Below are positions 19,038 to 27,918 of a stretch of 38,561 nucleotides of DNA, in pieces (the stretch's first letter is position 1; every line of letters begins with the position of its first letter). This stretch comes from an uncultured Acetobacteraceae bacterium (GTDB lineage Bacteria; Pseudomonadota; Alphaproteobacteria; Acetobacterales; Acetobacteraceae), in contig CALMVO010000134.1 in assembly GCA_937873205.1 (NCBI GenBank), forward strand, positions 1-38,561. Reading direction: 5' to 3'. The position numbers and the translations under genes are program-made. Under the pieces are notes generated by a model. The model did no database searches and was not told the origin of the DNA. It was given only the letters and a program-made list of their open reading frames with translations.

Positions 19038-21026
19038 ATGTCGGACCTGCTCGGCCATGCGACCACCATCCCGGCGCCGAGATTGCGCGGCGCGGACCGG
19101 CGACGTCAGGAGCCCACGGCTCAGGCTGTCGATCTGCTGATCCAGGAGCCGCTGTTCCTCAAGGACGGCGCCCTGCATCTCCACCTCTGCGGACACGATC
19201 TGCCGCTGATGAACGCCGGCCAGCCGGTGACGGCGTTCCAGCCCGGGTGGCGCGCGCGTGCCCTGTTCACCGGCTTCGCGCCGCTGTTGCTGCTGGAGCT
19301 CGTGCACGACACCGGCGAGGAGGCGACCTGGTTTCTGGACTACCGCATGCAGCGCGTCGCCGGCACCATCGACCAACTGCCGCCGGACCTGCTGGAGCTG
19401 CTGACGCACAAGGCGACGGCGCTGCTGCTGGCGCTCATGCATCAGGTGCTCGAGGCGACGATGCCGGCGCTGGACGCAGCACTGGGCGGCTTCCTCGGGC
19501 TGAACGAGCCGGTCCGGCATGCGATCGCCCAGCTCTGCCACAAGAGCGTGGTGCGGCGGCCGGCGGTCTATCTGGTGCGGGACCTGATGCCGCACTCCCT
19601 GGTCTATCGCGGCCAGGACGGTGTGCTGCGCACGATCGATCAGGCGCTGCTCGCGGCCAGCCTGGCCGAGGACTGGCAGCGGCGCATCCCTGGCTTCGTG
19701 CGGTCGGGCACGCTGTCCTGGCCCGGCCCGGTCGACGGACGAGCGCTGATGGCTCAGGGGACGTTGCCGCTCGACGACTTCCACTACGCCTACCGCATCG
19801 TCGATCACCGCAACGCGCTCTCGTTCTTCGCGCTCGTCGGCAATCACCGCGCCGTCGTGCTCGGCCTGTGGTTCCCGGCCCAGGGCCTTCTCGTCGCGCA
19901 AGACGAGAAAGCCGGACACTTGGCCGGCTCGGTCCTGAACAACATCCAGTGGTGGTTCACGTCGCTGTCCGTGATGCGCGGCGGCGAGATGATCCCCTAC
20001 CTGGCACGCGGCGCGACCCGCTTCACCAGCGTCATGCGCGGGCCGCCCGGCGCCCATATCGGGCACCAGCTCTGGAACGAGCTGAGCGGCATCGAGCGGA
20101 TGGTGCGGGAGCATCCGGACGCGCTGCCGGACTGGCTGGTCTTGGACGCGGCGCGCGGCACGGAGTTCTATGGCCCGATCGACGAGCTGTTCGACGCGCT
20201 GCGGGGCAGGGTGGACCGGTCCGTCGGCGGCTATGCCGAACTGGTGCGGCGCTGCTTCGCCGAGCGGCTGTTCCTGCTGCGCGTGACCGACGACCTGGTG
20301 ACGGAGAGCCTGCGGGACCGCCTGCTGGCGCGGGTCGCGGCCTCGTCGGAGGCGCGCCGGGTGGCGGCGTCGCTGCCCGTGCCGCGGGGCCTGGTCCTGA
20401 TGGTCGGCCTCAGGGTTGAGAACCGTACCCTAGTCGAGCTCGGCGAGTTCCTGACCCATCTCGTGGCCTTCGTCGCCGGCACCCACCCCGGCGCCACCAT
20501 CGTCTTCGACGGCCATAACGTGTCGGCGACGGACGGCGGCGCGATTGCCAGCCACGGCGAGCGGCACGACGGACCGTCGATGACCGGGATCGAACGCGCC
20601 CTCGTCGACGCGCTGCGCCAGGCCTTCCAGGGCGTCGCCGTCACCATCCGGGACACCATCGGCGAGCCGCTGGCGAACAGCCTCGCCTGGAGTGCGGCAA
20701 GCGACGCCTTCGTCTCGATCTGGGGCGCCAGCCTCGCCAAGTACCGCTGGGTCTGCAACAAGCCCGGCTACATCCTGAGCGGCCGGATGAACCTGCTGCA
20801 CCGCGGCGACCTGCACATCTACGACTCGCCCCGCTACGTCGAGCGCCCGTCTCCGGTGCGCTTTGCCAATCCCGACTTGGTCACCGACCATCCTGATGCA
20901 CCACAGCTGGTGCCGGTGGCACCTGGCAACTGGGCCCTCTACAATTTCGACGTCGATCGCGCGGGTATCCTGGCCGAGATCGGGGAGACGATCGACGCGG
21001 TCCTGGCGGGCCGGGCCGTCGCCTGA
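19038..21026 (+). CDS. Unrecognised 662-residue protein, possible glycosyltransferase
   Basis: I do not recognise this protein as a whole. No signal peptide or clear membrane span is visible. The first 400 residues contain distinctive blocks (VRRPAVYLVRDLMPHSLVY near 175; NNIQWWFTSLSVMRGGEMIP near 305; WNELSGIERM near 350). From about 455 to 580 the pattern of a hydrophobic strand ending in an acidic patch (GATIVFDGHN near 487) and SAASDAFVSIWGASLAKYRW then NKPGYIL near 555-580 resembles the nucleotide-sugar half of GT-B glycosyltransferases such as GT61, where a GxHGA-like segment occurs. That is inference by eye. It starts 8 bp after the isomerase stop and ends the four-gene unit. High GC and codon use match its neighbours, so there is no sign of recent transfer. 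Confidence 0.6.
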   Translation: MSDLLGHATTIPAPRLRGADRRRQEPTAQAVDLLIQEPLFLKDGALHLHLCGHDLPLMNAGQPVTAFQPGWRARALFTGFAPLLLLELVHDTGEEATWFLDYRMQRVAGTIDQLPPDLLELLTHKATALLLALMHQVLEATMPALDAALGGFLGLNEPVRHAIAQLCHKSVVRRPAVYLVRDLMPHSLVYRGQDGVLRTIDQALLAASLAEDWQRRIPGFVRSGTLSWPGPVDGRALMAQGTLPLDDFHYAYRIVDHRNALSFFALVGNHRAVVLGLWFPAQGLLVAQDEKAGHLAGSVLNNIQWWFTSLSVMRGGEMIPYLARGATRFTSVMRGPPGAHIGHQLWNELSGIERMVREHPDALPDWLVLDAARGTEFYGPIDELFDALRGRVDRSVGGYAELVRRCFAERLFLLRVTDDLVTESLRDRLLARVAASSEARRVAASLPVPRGLVLMVGLRVENRTLVELGEFLTHLVAFVAGTHPGATIVFDGHNVSATDGGAIASHGERHDGPSMTGIERALVDALRQAFQGVAVTIRDTIGEPLANSLAWSAASDAFVSIWGASLAKYRWVCNKPGYILSGRMNLLHRGDLHIYDSPRYVERPSPVRFANPDLVTDHPDAPQLVPVAPGNWALYNFDVDRAGILAEIGETIDAVLAGRAVA

Positions 21027-21174
21027 GCTGGCGCCTGGTCTGAGCACCCGCTCGGGCGTCTGCTCGGGCTCCGGCGCTTGCGCGCGCGCGCGATCCGTGT
21101 TTCTTGCCGCGACTTCCCTGCCGGGGCGAGTGGCATCGCGCCGGCTATACCCATGTCCTGTCCGCAGGTCGCCG

Positions 21175-21220
21175 CTCCCGGGATGCCCCGGCCGGTCGGG
21201 TTGAACTCATCCGAAGGGAG
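21175..21220 (+). promoter_or_regulatory. Structured leader with occluded RBS upstream of rpsF
   Basis: CTCCC (21175-21179) can pair with GGGAG (21216-21220), and GGATG (21181-21185) with CATCC (21208-21212), leaving an asymmetric internal loop of one base against GAA (21213-21215). Inside, CCCG (21187-21190) pairs with CGGG (21197-21200). The rpsF Shine-Dalgarno GGGAG is within the outer stem, and a CCG trinucleotide sits at 21211-21213 at the bulge. Leaders of bacterial rpsF operons bound by the S6:S18 complex also display a CCG near a bulge, so autoregulation is plausible but unproven. Confidence 0.4.
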
Positions 21221-21226
21221 ACCCCG

Positions 21227-21742
21227 ATGCCACTCTATGAATGCGTGCTGATCGCACGAAACGACATCACTCAGGCTCAGGTCGAGGCGCTTGCCGACAC
21301 CATCGCCACCCAGTTCGAGGCAGAAGAGGGTGCGATCCGCAAGCGCGAATACTGGGGCCTGCGCAGCCTCGCCTATCGCATCAAGAAGAACCGCAAGGCG
21401 CACTACATGCTCCTCGGCCTCGATGCGAAGCCTGCCTCGATCAAGGAGATGGAACGCCAGCTCGGCCTGAACGAGGACGTGCTGCGCTTCATGACCATTG
21501 CCGTGGAGGCGATCGACGAGGCGCCGTCGGCGATCCTGAGCCGCAAGGCCGACGACCGCGAGCGCGGCTTCCGTGGGCCGAAGCCCGCCGGCCGCTTCGA
21601 CAGCGGCCGCAAGCGCGGCTACGACGACCGCGAGGAGTTCCGGGCCCGTCCCGAGGATGGCGAGCGTCCCGAGCGCGGCGAGCCGCGTGGCGATCGCGGC
21701 CCGCGCGGCCCGCGCGTCGAAACCACGGTCGAGGCGGAGTAG
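21227..21742 (+). CDS. rpsF: 30S ribosomal protein bS6
   Basis: Small-subunit protein that binds with bS18 to the 16S central domain. The 171-residue protein begins MPLYECVLIARNDITQAQVE, with the family blocks REYWGLRSLAYRIKKNRKAHY and NEDVLRFMTI in the first 110 residues. The remaining 60 residues are a charged low-complexity tail rich in Arg, Gly, Asp and Glu (for example PEDGERPERGEPRGDRGPRG), longer than in E. coli but not unusual for alphaproteobacteria. The ATG at 21227 follows AAGGGAG at 6 bases. It leads the rpsF-rpsR-rplI operon. Confidence 0.97.
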   Translation: MPLYECVLIARNDITQAQVEALADTIATQFEAEEGAIRKREYWGLRSLAYRIKKNRKAHYMLLGLDAKPASIKEMERQLGLNEDVLRFMTIAVEAIDEAPSAILSRKADDRERGFRGPKPAGRFDSGRKRGYDDREEFRARPEDGERPERGEPRGDRGPRGPRVETTVEAE

Positions 21743-21748
21743 GCCATC

Positions 21749-22042
21749 ATGTCGCAATCCAGTTCCCAGGGTCCGGCCGAGGATGTCGGCCCGGCCGCCC
21801 GCCGCACCGCCGTCGGCGCCCGCCGGCCGTTCTACCGCCGCCGCAAGTCCTGCCCGTTCTCGGGCCCGAACGCGCCGAAGATCGACTACAAGGACGTGCG
21901 GCTGCTGTCGCGCTTCCTGTCCGAGCGCGGCAAGATCGTGCCCAGCCGCATCACCGCGGTCTCGGCCAAGAAGCAGCGCGAGCTCGCCAACGCCATCAAG
22001 CGCGCGCGCTTCCTGGCGCTGCTGCCCTACATCCTGAGCTGA
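21749..22042 (+). CDS. rpsR: 30S ribosomal protein bS18
   Basis: A 97-residue protein with the bS18 core [38 protein letters not shown] and the conserved ending [20 protein letters not shown]. The N-terminal 20 residues ([20 protein letters not shown]) are a variable extension. It begins 6 bp after rpsF and partners bS6 in the ribosome and, in other bacteria, in autoregulating this operon. Confidence 0.97.
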   Translation: MSQSSSQGPAEDVGPAARRTAVGARRPFYRRRKSCPFSGPNAPKIDYKDVRLLSRFLSERGKIVPSRITAVSAKKQRELANAIKRARFLALLPYILS

Positions 22043-22052
22043 GGGGCCGCCG

Positions 22053-22619
22053 ATGTCCGCGACCGAGGTGATCCTGCTCCAGCGCATCGAGAAGCTGGGT
22101 CAGATGGGCGACGTGGTGAGGGTGAAGCCGGGCTACGCCCGCAACTTCCTCCTGCCGGAGGGCAAGGCGATCCGTGCCAACGCCAATAACCGCGAGCGTT
22201 TCGAGCGTGAGCGCATCCAGCTCGAGGCCACCAACCTCAAGCGCCGCGAGGAGGCCGAGCGGCTGGCCGAGCGGATGAGCGGCCTGTCGGTCGTCATCAT
22301 CCGACAGGCCGGCGACAGCGGCAGCCTGTACGGTTCGGTGTCGCCGCGCGACATCGCGATGGCGGCGGCCGGGGGTGGCCTCATCATCAACCGCCAGCAG
22401 GTGCAGCTCGACCATCCGATCAAGACGCTCGGCCTCGCCGACGTACGGGTGGTTCTGCATCCCGAGGTGACGATCCGCATCGTCGCCAACGTCGCCCGCT
22501 CTGCCGAGGAGGCCGAGCGCCAGGCCCGCGGCGAGCGCGTCGGACGCGACACCGGCGACGATGACGATGACGATCGGCTCAAGCTGGACGACGAGCCGGA
22601 GCTCGATCAGACCGCCTGA
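22053..22619 (+). CDS. rplI: 50S ribosomal protein bL9
   Basis: Large-subunit protein at the base of the L1 stalk. The 188 residues show the N-terminal signature [20 protein letters not shown] then [14 protein letters not shown], a connecting helix rich in charged residues, and the C-terminal domain with [12 protein letters not shown] and [20 protein letters not shown] 35-residue acidic tail ([20 protein letters not shown]) extends beyond the usual 150-residue length. It lies 10 bp after rpsR, the last ribosomal gene of the operon. Confidence 0.97.
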   Translation: MSATEVILLQRIEKLGQMGDVVRVKPGYARNFLLPEGKAIRANANNRERFERERIQLEATNLKRREEAERLAERMSGLSVVIIRQAGDSGSLYGSVSPRDIAMAAAGGGLIINRQQVQLDHPIKTLGLADVRVVLHPEVTIRIVANVARSAEEAERQARGERVGRDTGDDDDDDRLKLDDEPELDQTA

Positions 22620-22741
22620 TCGAGACCATCGGATCTTGAAGGCCTTTCCGGTCGGGTCCGAATCCTCGAAGATCATGGGCGCGGGCGATCACTCGTGCCG
22701 CCGGCCGGTGTCGGCGCCCCTCATCGTCTGGGAGTGTGTGC

Positions 22742-24019
22742 GTGGCCGTCCTGATCGACCTGGTCCTGAAGCGCTTCATCAGGATCGGCCGGCTCGACGT
22801 CCGCTACCCGAGTGGTCGTACGGGATCCTACGGTGCGGGCGAGCCGCGGGTCGGCATGGAGATCGCCGACCGTCGGATCGAGACCGGCCTGCTGCTGAAC
22901 CCGGCTCTGACGCTGGGCGAGGCCTATCTCGACGGCACCGTCCGCGTCACGCACGGCACGCTCTACGATCTGATCGACCTGTTCCTGGCCAACGCCGTGC
23001 GAGGCGGCAATCCAGGTGCCACGCTCTCGGCGAAGCTCCGGGAAGTCAAGCGGTTCTGGTCGCAATACAATCCGGCGCCGCGGGCGCGCCGCAACGTGGC
23101 GCACCACTACGACCTGAACGGCCGCCTCTACGACCTGTTCCTGGACCGGGACCGGCAATATTCCTGTGCCTACTTTCCGCGCGGCGACGAGACGCTGGAC
23201 GAGGCGCAGGAGGCCAAGAAACATCACATCGCCGCCAAGCTGCTGCTCGACCGGCCCGACCTCACTGTACTCGACATCGGCTGCGGCTGGGGCGGTCTTG
23301 CGCTGACGCTGGCGCGCGACTACGGCGCCCGGGTCACCGGAATCACCCTGTCCACCGAGCAGCTGGCCGGCGCACGGGCGCGGGCGGCGGCGGCGGGCCT
23401 GTCCGATCGGGTCGGTTTCGAGCTGCTGGATTATCGGGCGATCGACCGGTGCTACGACCGCATCGTTTCGGTCGGCATGTTCGAGCATGTCGGCGTCGGT
23501 CATTTTGCGGCCTATTTCGGCAAGATCCGCGACTGCCTCGCCGAGGACGGCGTGGCGCTGGTCCACTCGATCGGTCGCGCCGCCGGCCCCGGCGCCACCA
23601 ACCCGTGGCTCGACAAGTACATCTTTCCCGGCGGCTACTCGCCGGCGCTGAGCGAGACCTTCGCCGCGATCGAGCGCTCCGGCCTATGGGTCACCGACTG
23701 CGAGGTGCTGCGGCTGCACTACGCCCGCACCATCGCGCTCTGGCGGCAGCGTTTCGAGGCTAACCGCGCCGTGATCGCCGGGCTCTACGACGAGCGCTTC
23801 TGCCGCATGTTCGAGCTCTATCTGGTCGGCTCCGAGGTCGCCTTCCGGCGTCAGCGCCACATGAACTTCCAGATCCAGCTCGGCCGCCAGCCCGACGCCG
23901 TGCCGCTATCGCGCGACTACATGGTCGACGCCGAGCGCGCGGCGCGACACCCGGTCCGGCCGGACGTCGTCATTCGGTCCGGCGACGCCGCTACCCTTGA
24001 GCCGATCGAGGCCGATTGA
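22742..24019 (+). CDS. Cyclopropane-fatty-acyl-phospholipid synthase family protein
   Basis: SAM-dependent enzyme expected to methylenate unsaturated acyl chains of membrane phospholipids. The GTG at 22742 is chosen over GTG 22736 because GGAG (22731-22734) is 7 bases from the former and 1 from the latter, giving 425 residues. The N-terminal lipid-binding part (about 1-110) is followed by the SAM-binding loop VLDIGCGWGGLALTLARD near residue 178 and the CFA-type blocks YDRIVSVGMFEHVGVGHF near 236 and KYIFPGGYSPALSE near 290, plus the C-terminal HYARTIALWRQRFE. It is about 120 bp after rplI on the same strand, more likely its own transcription unit. Confidence 0.93.
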   Translation: MAVLIDLVLKRFIRIGRLDVRYPSGRTGSYGAGEPRVGMEIADRRIETGLLLNPALTLGEAYLDGTVRVTHGTLYDLIDLFLANAVRGGNPGATLSAKLREVKRFWSQYNPAPRARRNVAHHYDLNGRLYDLFLDRDRQYSCAYFPRGDETLDEAQEAKKHHIAAKLLLDRPDLTVLDIGCGWGGLALTLARDYGARVTGITLSTEQLAGARARAAAAGLSDRVGFELLDYRAIDRCYDRIVSVGMFEHVGVGHFAAYFGKIRDCLAEDGVALVHSIGRAAGPGATNPWLDKYIFPGGYSPALSETFAAIERSGLWVTDCEVLRLHYARTIALWRQRFEANRAVIAGLYDERFCRMFELYLVGSEVAFRRQRHMNFQIQLGRQPDAVPLSRDYMVDAERAARHPVRPDVVIRSGDAATLEPIEAD

Positions 24020-24079
24020 ACGACGGACGGCGTGGCCAGTCTGTCCGCGGTCGCCTGCCTCGACGGGCCGGAACGTTCA

Positions 24080-27000
24080 TCAGGTCAGCGTACTCTCGTG
24101 GGACCGGCTCGCCATGAAGCCGGCCAGCCACTCCTGCATTTCGGACGCCACCCCCGGGCGCGCAATCCGGAACCCCTGGACCTCGAAGCAGCCCTCGGCC
24201 CGTAGCAGCTCGATCTGCCGATCCGATTCCACGCCCTCGGCGGTGATCGCGACGCCCAGCCCGCCGCATAGAACGACCAGGGCCCGGATCACCGCCATCG
24301 CCTCCGGCTCGATGCCGAGGGCCTGGACGAAGCAGCGGTCGACCTTGATTCGGTCGAACGGCAAGGTGCTGACGAAGCTCAGCGACGAGTAGCCGATGCC
24401 GAAATCGTCGAGAGCGATGGTGATGCCGAGCGTTCTCAGCTGCTGGAGCATGAGACCGGCGGTCGCCACATCGTCGATCATCGCCGTCTCGGTGACCTCG
24501 AGTTCCAGCCGTTCGGGCGGCAGGCCGGCCTCCGCCAGGGCGCCGGCGACCCTGCCGACCAGGTCGGGAAGGAGAAACTGCCTTGGCGACAGGTTGATCG
24601 AGATCTTCACGGGGTTTCGCCAGCCCGCTGCCTCCCGGCAGGCGGTGCGCAGCACCCAGTCACCGATCTCGGGCATCAGGCCCGCCTCTTCCGCGAACGG
24701 GATGAAGTCGCCGGGCGGAACCATGCCGCGCGAGGGCGACTGCCACCGCAGCAGCACCTCGAAGGAGGTGACGATGTCCTTCTCCAAATCGACGATCGGC
24801 TGGTAGTGCAGGACGAACTCCTCGTCATCGAGCGCCGCCCGCAGATCGCGCTTGAGGTTGCGACGTTCCGGAGGTGCGGCATCGTCCGCGGCCATCGATG
24901 CGAAAGCCATCCCGATTGCCGAGGCGACCCGCCTTGATCGCTCCTCCTCGATCCGGTTCCGGCCGTCCTGCTTGGCTTGGTAGAGGGCCGTGTCCGCACG
25001 CTCCAGGAGCGACAGGGCGGTATCGCCGGCGCGAAGGAAGGCAATGCCGCCGCTCGACGTCACGGACCTGTCCTCGCCGGCGAAGTGGTACGGCGCACCG
25101 GTGATGACCAGATGGATGGCCGCAGCCCGCTGCATGATCAGGTCCGGATCGCCGTGCAGGATGAGGAGGAACTCCTCGCCGCCATAGCGCCCGACCGCCT
25201 CGGGACCACTGACGATGGTGGCAAGCCGTGCGCCGAAGGCGATGAGCACCTCGTCGCCCGCGAGGTGGCCGAAGCCGTCGTTGATCTTCTTGAAATGGTC
25301 TATGTCGTAGAGAAGAACGGCGAGCGGACCGCCCGATCCCGACGCCGAGGCGAGCGCCTCGTCCAACGCGTTCATGATCGCACGTCGATTGGCCAGGCCC
25401 GTCAGCGCGTCCGACATGGCCATATGTTCGAGCCTGATCCTGGCCTGTTCGATCTCGGCGGTCCTGGCGCCGACCAACTCCTCGAGACGCCGTTGATGAC
25501 CCAGGAGGATGTGGACCCGCATCCGCCAGGCCTCGATGAGCAGGGAGACGAGGGCCAGCGCGCACACGCCGTAGAACCACCAGCGTCGCCACCAGGGTGC
25601 CAAGACGTGGATCTTGAAGCCCGCCGGCACCGAGGCCATCCCGTGAACGGCATCGACGGCGATCAGCTCGAAACGGAAGTGTCCCGCGGGGAGATCCGCA
25701 TACCGGACCTCGTGTCCGGTGGTCGTACTCCAGCCGGTATCGAGCCCAGTCATGCGGTAGCGGAAGGCGATGGCGCGACCATGGGCGTAGTCGAGATCGA
25801 CGAAGCGGATCACCAGTGGGGCACGGGTCCAGTCGACATCAATCGACGGCCGCACCGGCAGTGCCTGGTCGCCGAACGACAGACCGGTGATGAGAGGGTG
25901 CAGCGTTGCAGGCGGCGGAAGCCGGGTCGGATCGATGAGATGTGACAGCCCACGGCTGGTCCCGAACCACATCGAGCCGTCTAGATCCTCGGCGATGGCG
26001 TCCTGAGCCGTGTCGTCGGTGATCAGCCCGTTGCTGCTGTCGAGCCGTCGCCACGATCGGCCGTCGAACATGTCCAGGCCGCGGTCGGTGCCCAGCCAGA
26101 TCCAGCCGCGGCGATCGCGTCGTGCGGACACGATGTCGTTCGAGCCGATCGTCGGCGTCACGATGGAGGGAAGCCGCTCGACATGATGGCCGGTCAGGCG
26201 GAAGCGTTGCACGCCCTCCGAAGCCGTGCCGAGCCAAATTTCGTCGTCCGCTCCGAACGTCAACGCGTTCGGCGGCGCCTTCGCGGGCGGCGGATGCACG
26301 ATCGGGTCGAAATGGCCGGTCGCGTTCTGTCGGAAGATGCTGCCGGACGAGAGCGCCCACACCGTTCCGGCAGGATCGGTCGTGACTAAGTTACAGTCGC
26401 CGGCCAGGACCAGAACGGGATGGATGTCCGGCGCCGGCGCGTCGGCGTTCGTCACCATGAAGAGCCCCGCCGGCGTGGCGATCCAGAGCCGGTCGGTCCG
26501 ATCGACGATCGCGGTCACCACCCGACCCACTGCGGGAAACCGTTCGGTCACGTTCCGCACCGGGTCGAACCGCATCAGATCGGAGGCCACGGGCCCCAGC
26601 CAGAGCCGGCCGCCAAGGGTCGCCCGGACGACGTAGCTGGTCTCGCTCGAAAGACGTCCCGCCGCTCCTTCGATCGTCACGACGCCGCTGTCGGTTGCTA
26701 CCCAGAGCTGCCGGTTGGGCAGCCGGGTGATTGACCAGACGGTGCTGCTGGGCAGTCCGTCATCGTTGGTCCAATGCTCCCAGCGGCGTAGGCCGATGCT
26801 GCGGAACGCGCCATTGCCGAAGCTTCCAGCCCAGAGCGACCCCTCCCGGTCGAGCATCATTGCATCGATCCGATCAGTCGGCAGGCCGTCCTGATGGTGC
26901 GGGTAAACGTGCCAGGCCACGCCGTTCCAGTCGATCAGCCCGTCGGCATATTGCGTCAGCACACCGCCATGCCGATCGCTCAGCAGGTCGAGAACGTCGG

Positions 27001-27838
27001 GCCTGCTGGCGTAGGAAGTATGGCCAGGGCTGTTCGGTCCGGAGCCGCCGTCCGGCAAAGTCACGACCTCGAAGCGCGCCTTGCCCGGCGCGCGCCGGGC
27101 AAGGCGGTCGAGGCTGCGGACCCAGAGAGTCCCGTCGGGGGCCCGCAGCGCCACCTGCCACGCATCCGGGGGCAGACCGTCGGCCTCCCCCAGTATCGTC
27201 ACACGTCCGCCGTCCGCCCGACAGATGGCGACGCCGCATCCGATCAGGAGCGCATCGTGCGCGTCCGGGGCCACGAAGCGCGCCCGCCCCAGTCCCGGAA
27301 CACGGGCCAGCGTCGCCGCGTCGAACAAGGGCAGGAACGCGCCGATGGAGCTCGCTCCGACCGAGGCGCGCAGGATCGTGCCATCGACGTCGAGGACGGC
27401 GCTGGCTTCGGTCAAGGCGAGGAGATGAGCCGACCGGAGGTGAAGCGATGCGCGTCCCGTGTCGATCCTGCTGAACGTCGAGCCGGAGCGGACATAGACG
27501 CCGTAGCTCGTGACGACCCAGAGTCTTCCCTGAACGTCTGGGATGATGCTGAGGACGTAGGCTCCTGACAGGTCATCTGCGGCATAAGGGGCAACGTTTG
27601 TCCCGTCGTAGCGGTAGAGGCCGAACTGGGTGCCGAACAGGATGTAGCCTTCTTGGTCCTGAGCCACCGCCTCCACGGCCGAATTCCCCAGCCCCTGCTC
27701 CTCAGAGAGATGTTGGAAGCGGGTGAATTGCGCGCGAGCCGGCCAGGAGAAGAGCAGGCCGAGGAACGTCGCATACAGCAGGGTCCTTGCCGTCCGCGAG
27801 CCGATGCGCCCGGTGCAGCGCGTCTTGACGACGGACAT
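24080..27838 (-). CDS. Two-component-propeller sensor with GGDEF and EAL domains
   Basis: A 1252-residue membrane sensor likely controlling cyclic di-GMP. Order: signal-peptide-like start (about 1-37, ending WPARAQ), a periplasmic beta-propeller of two-component-regulator type repeats (about 40-690; WVVTSYGVYVR, WAGSFGNGAFRS, WLGTDRGLDMFDGRSW, WFGTSRGLSHL), a Y_Y_Y domain (FRYRMTGLDTGW), one transmembrane helix (about 757-775), a GGDEF domain with an intact GGEEF signature near 884, and an EAL domain (about 1005-1245). The upstream RxxD inhibitory site is absent (SGPE there). The EAL triplet reads EVL (FEVLLRW), but the metal and catalytic residues NLSPRQF, ELEVTET, DDFGIGYSS, KVD and AEGVES are present, so phosphodiesterase activity remains possible. 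Downstream of rsmA by 80 bp. Confidence 0.93.
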   Translation of the reverse strand: MSVVKTRCTGRIGSRTARTLLYATFLGLLFSWPARAQFTRFQHLSEEQGLGNSAVEAVAQDQEGYILFGTQFGLYRYDGTNVAPYAADDLSGAYVLSIIPDVQGRLWVVTSYGVYVRSGSTFSRIDTGRASLHLRSAHLLALTEASAVLDVDGTILRASVGASSIGAFLPLFDAATLARVPGLGRARFVAPDAHDALLIGCGVAICRADGGRVTILGEADGLPPDAWQVALRAPDGTLWVRSLDRLARRAPGKARFEVVTLPDGGSGPNSPGHTSYASRPDVLDLLSDRHGGVLTQYADGLIDWNGVAWHVYPHHQDGLPTDRIDAMMLDREGSLWAGSFGNGAFRSIGLRRWEHWTNDDGLPSSTVWSITRLPNRQLWVATDSGVVTIEGAAGRLSSETSYVVRATLGGRLWLGPVASDLMRFDPVRNVTERFPAVGRVVTAIVDRTDRLWIATPAGLFMVTNADAPAPDIHPVLVLAGDCNLVTTDPAGTVWALSSGSIFRQNATGHFDPIVHPPPAKAPPNALTFGADDEIWLGTASEGVQRFRLTGHHVERLPSIVTPTIGSNDIVSARRDRRGWIWLGTDRGLDMFDGRSWRRLDSSNGLITDDTAQDAIAEDLDGSMWFGTSRGLSHLIDPTRLPPPATLHPLITGLSFGDQALPVRPSIDVDWTRAPLVIRFVDLDYAHGRAIAFRYRMTGLDTGWSTTTGHEVRYADLPAGHFRFELIAVDAVHGMASVPAGFKIHVLAPWWRRWWFYGVCALALVSLLIEAWRMRVHILLGHQRRLEELVGARTAEIEQARIRLEHMAMSDALTGLANRRAIMNALDEALASASGSGGPLAVLLYDIDHFKKINDGFGHLAGDEVLIAFGARLATIVSGPEAVGRYGGEEFLLILHGDPDLIMQRAAAIHLVITGAPYHFAGEDRSVTSSGGIAFLRAGDTALSLLERADTALYQAKQDGRNRIEEERSRRVASAIGMAFASMAADDAAPPERRNLKRDLRAALDDEEFVLHYQPIVDLEKDIVTSFEVLLRWQSPSRGMVPPGDFIPFAEEAGLMPEIGDWVLRTACREAAGWRNPVKISINLSPRQFLLPDLVGRVAGALAEAGLPPERLELEVTETAMIDDVATAGLMLQQLRTLGITIALDDFGIGYSSLSFVSTLPFDRIKVDRCFVQALGIEPEAMAVIRALVVLCGGLGVAITAEGVESDRQIELLRAEGCFEVQGFRIARPGVASEMQEWLAGFMASRSHESTLT

Positions 27839-27867
27839 GATCGCTGCGATCCCCCCCTTCGGAGACC

Positions 27868-27879
27868 GATCATATGATC
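27868..27879. promoter_or_regulatory. 12-bp perfect palindrome upstream of the GGDEF/EAL gene
   Basis: GATCATATGATC lies 30 bp before the start of the sensor gene, within an AT-rich patch (including GTTTAATAGATTTCGTTAAC on the minus strand) that is rare in this window. It could be an operator or contain a -10 element; no factor can be named. Confidence 0.3.
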
Positions 27880-27918
27880 CGGCCGGTTAACGAAATCTAT
27901 TAAACGCGCCGCCCCGCC

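Noticed and set aside
21140-21155. CTATAC as the -10 element of the rpsF promoter
   Set aside because: No acceptable -35 element at 16-18 bp spacing; left unassigned.
24740-24765. EVL instead of EAL taken as proof of an inactive phosphodiesterase
   Set aside because: The first Glu, which binds metal, is kept, as are the other catalytic motifs; Ala to Val alone does not show loss of activity.
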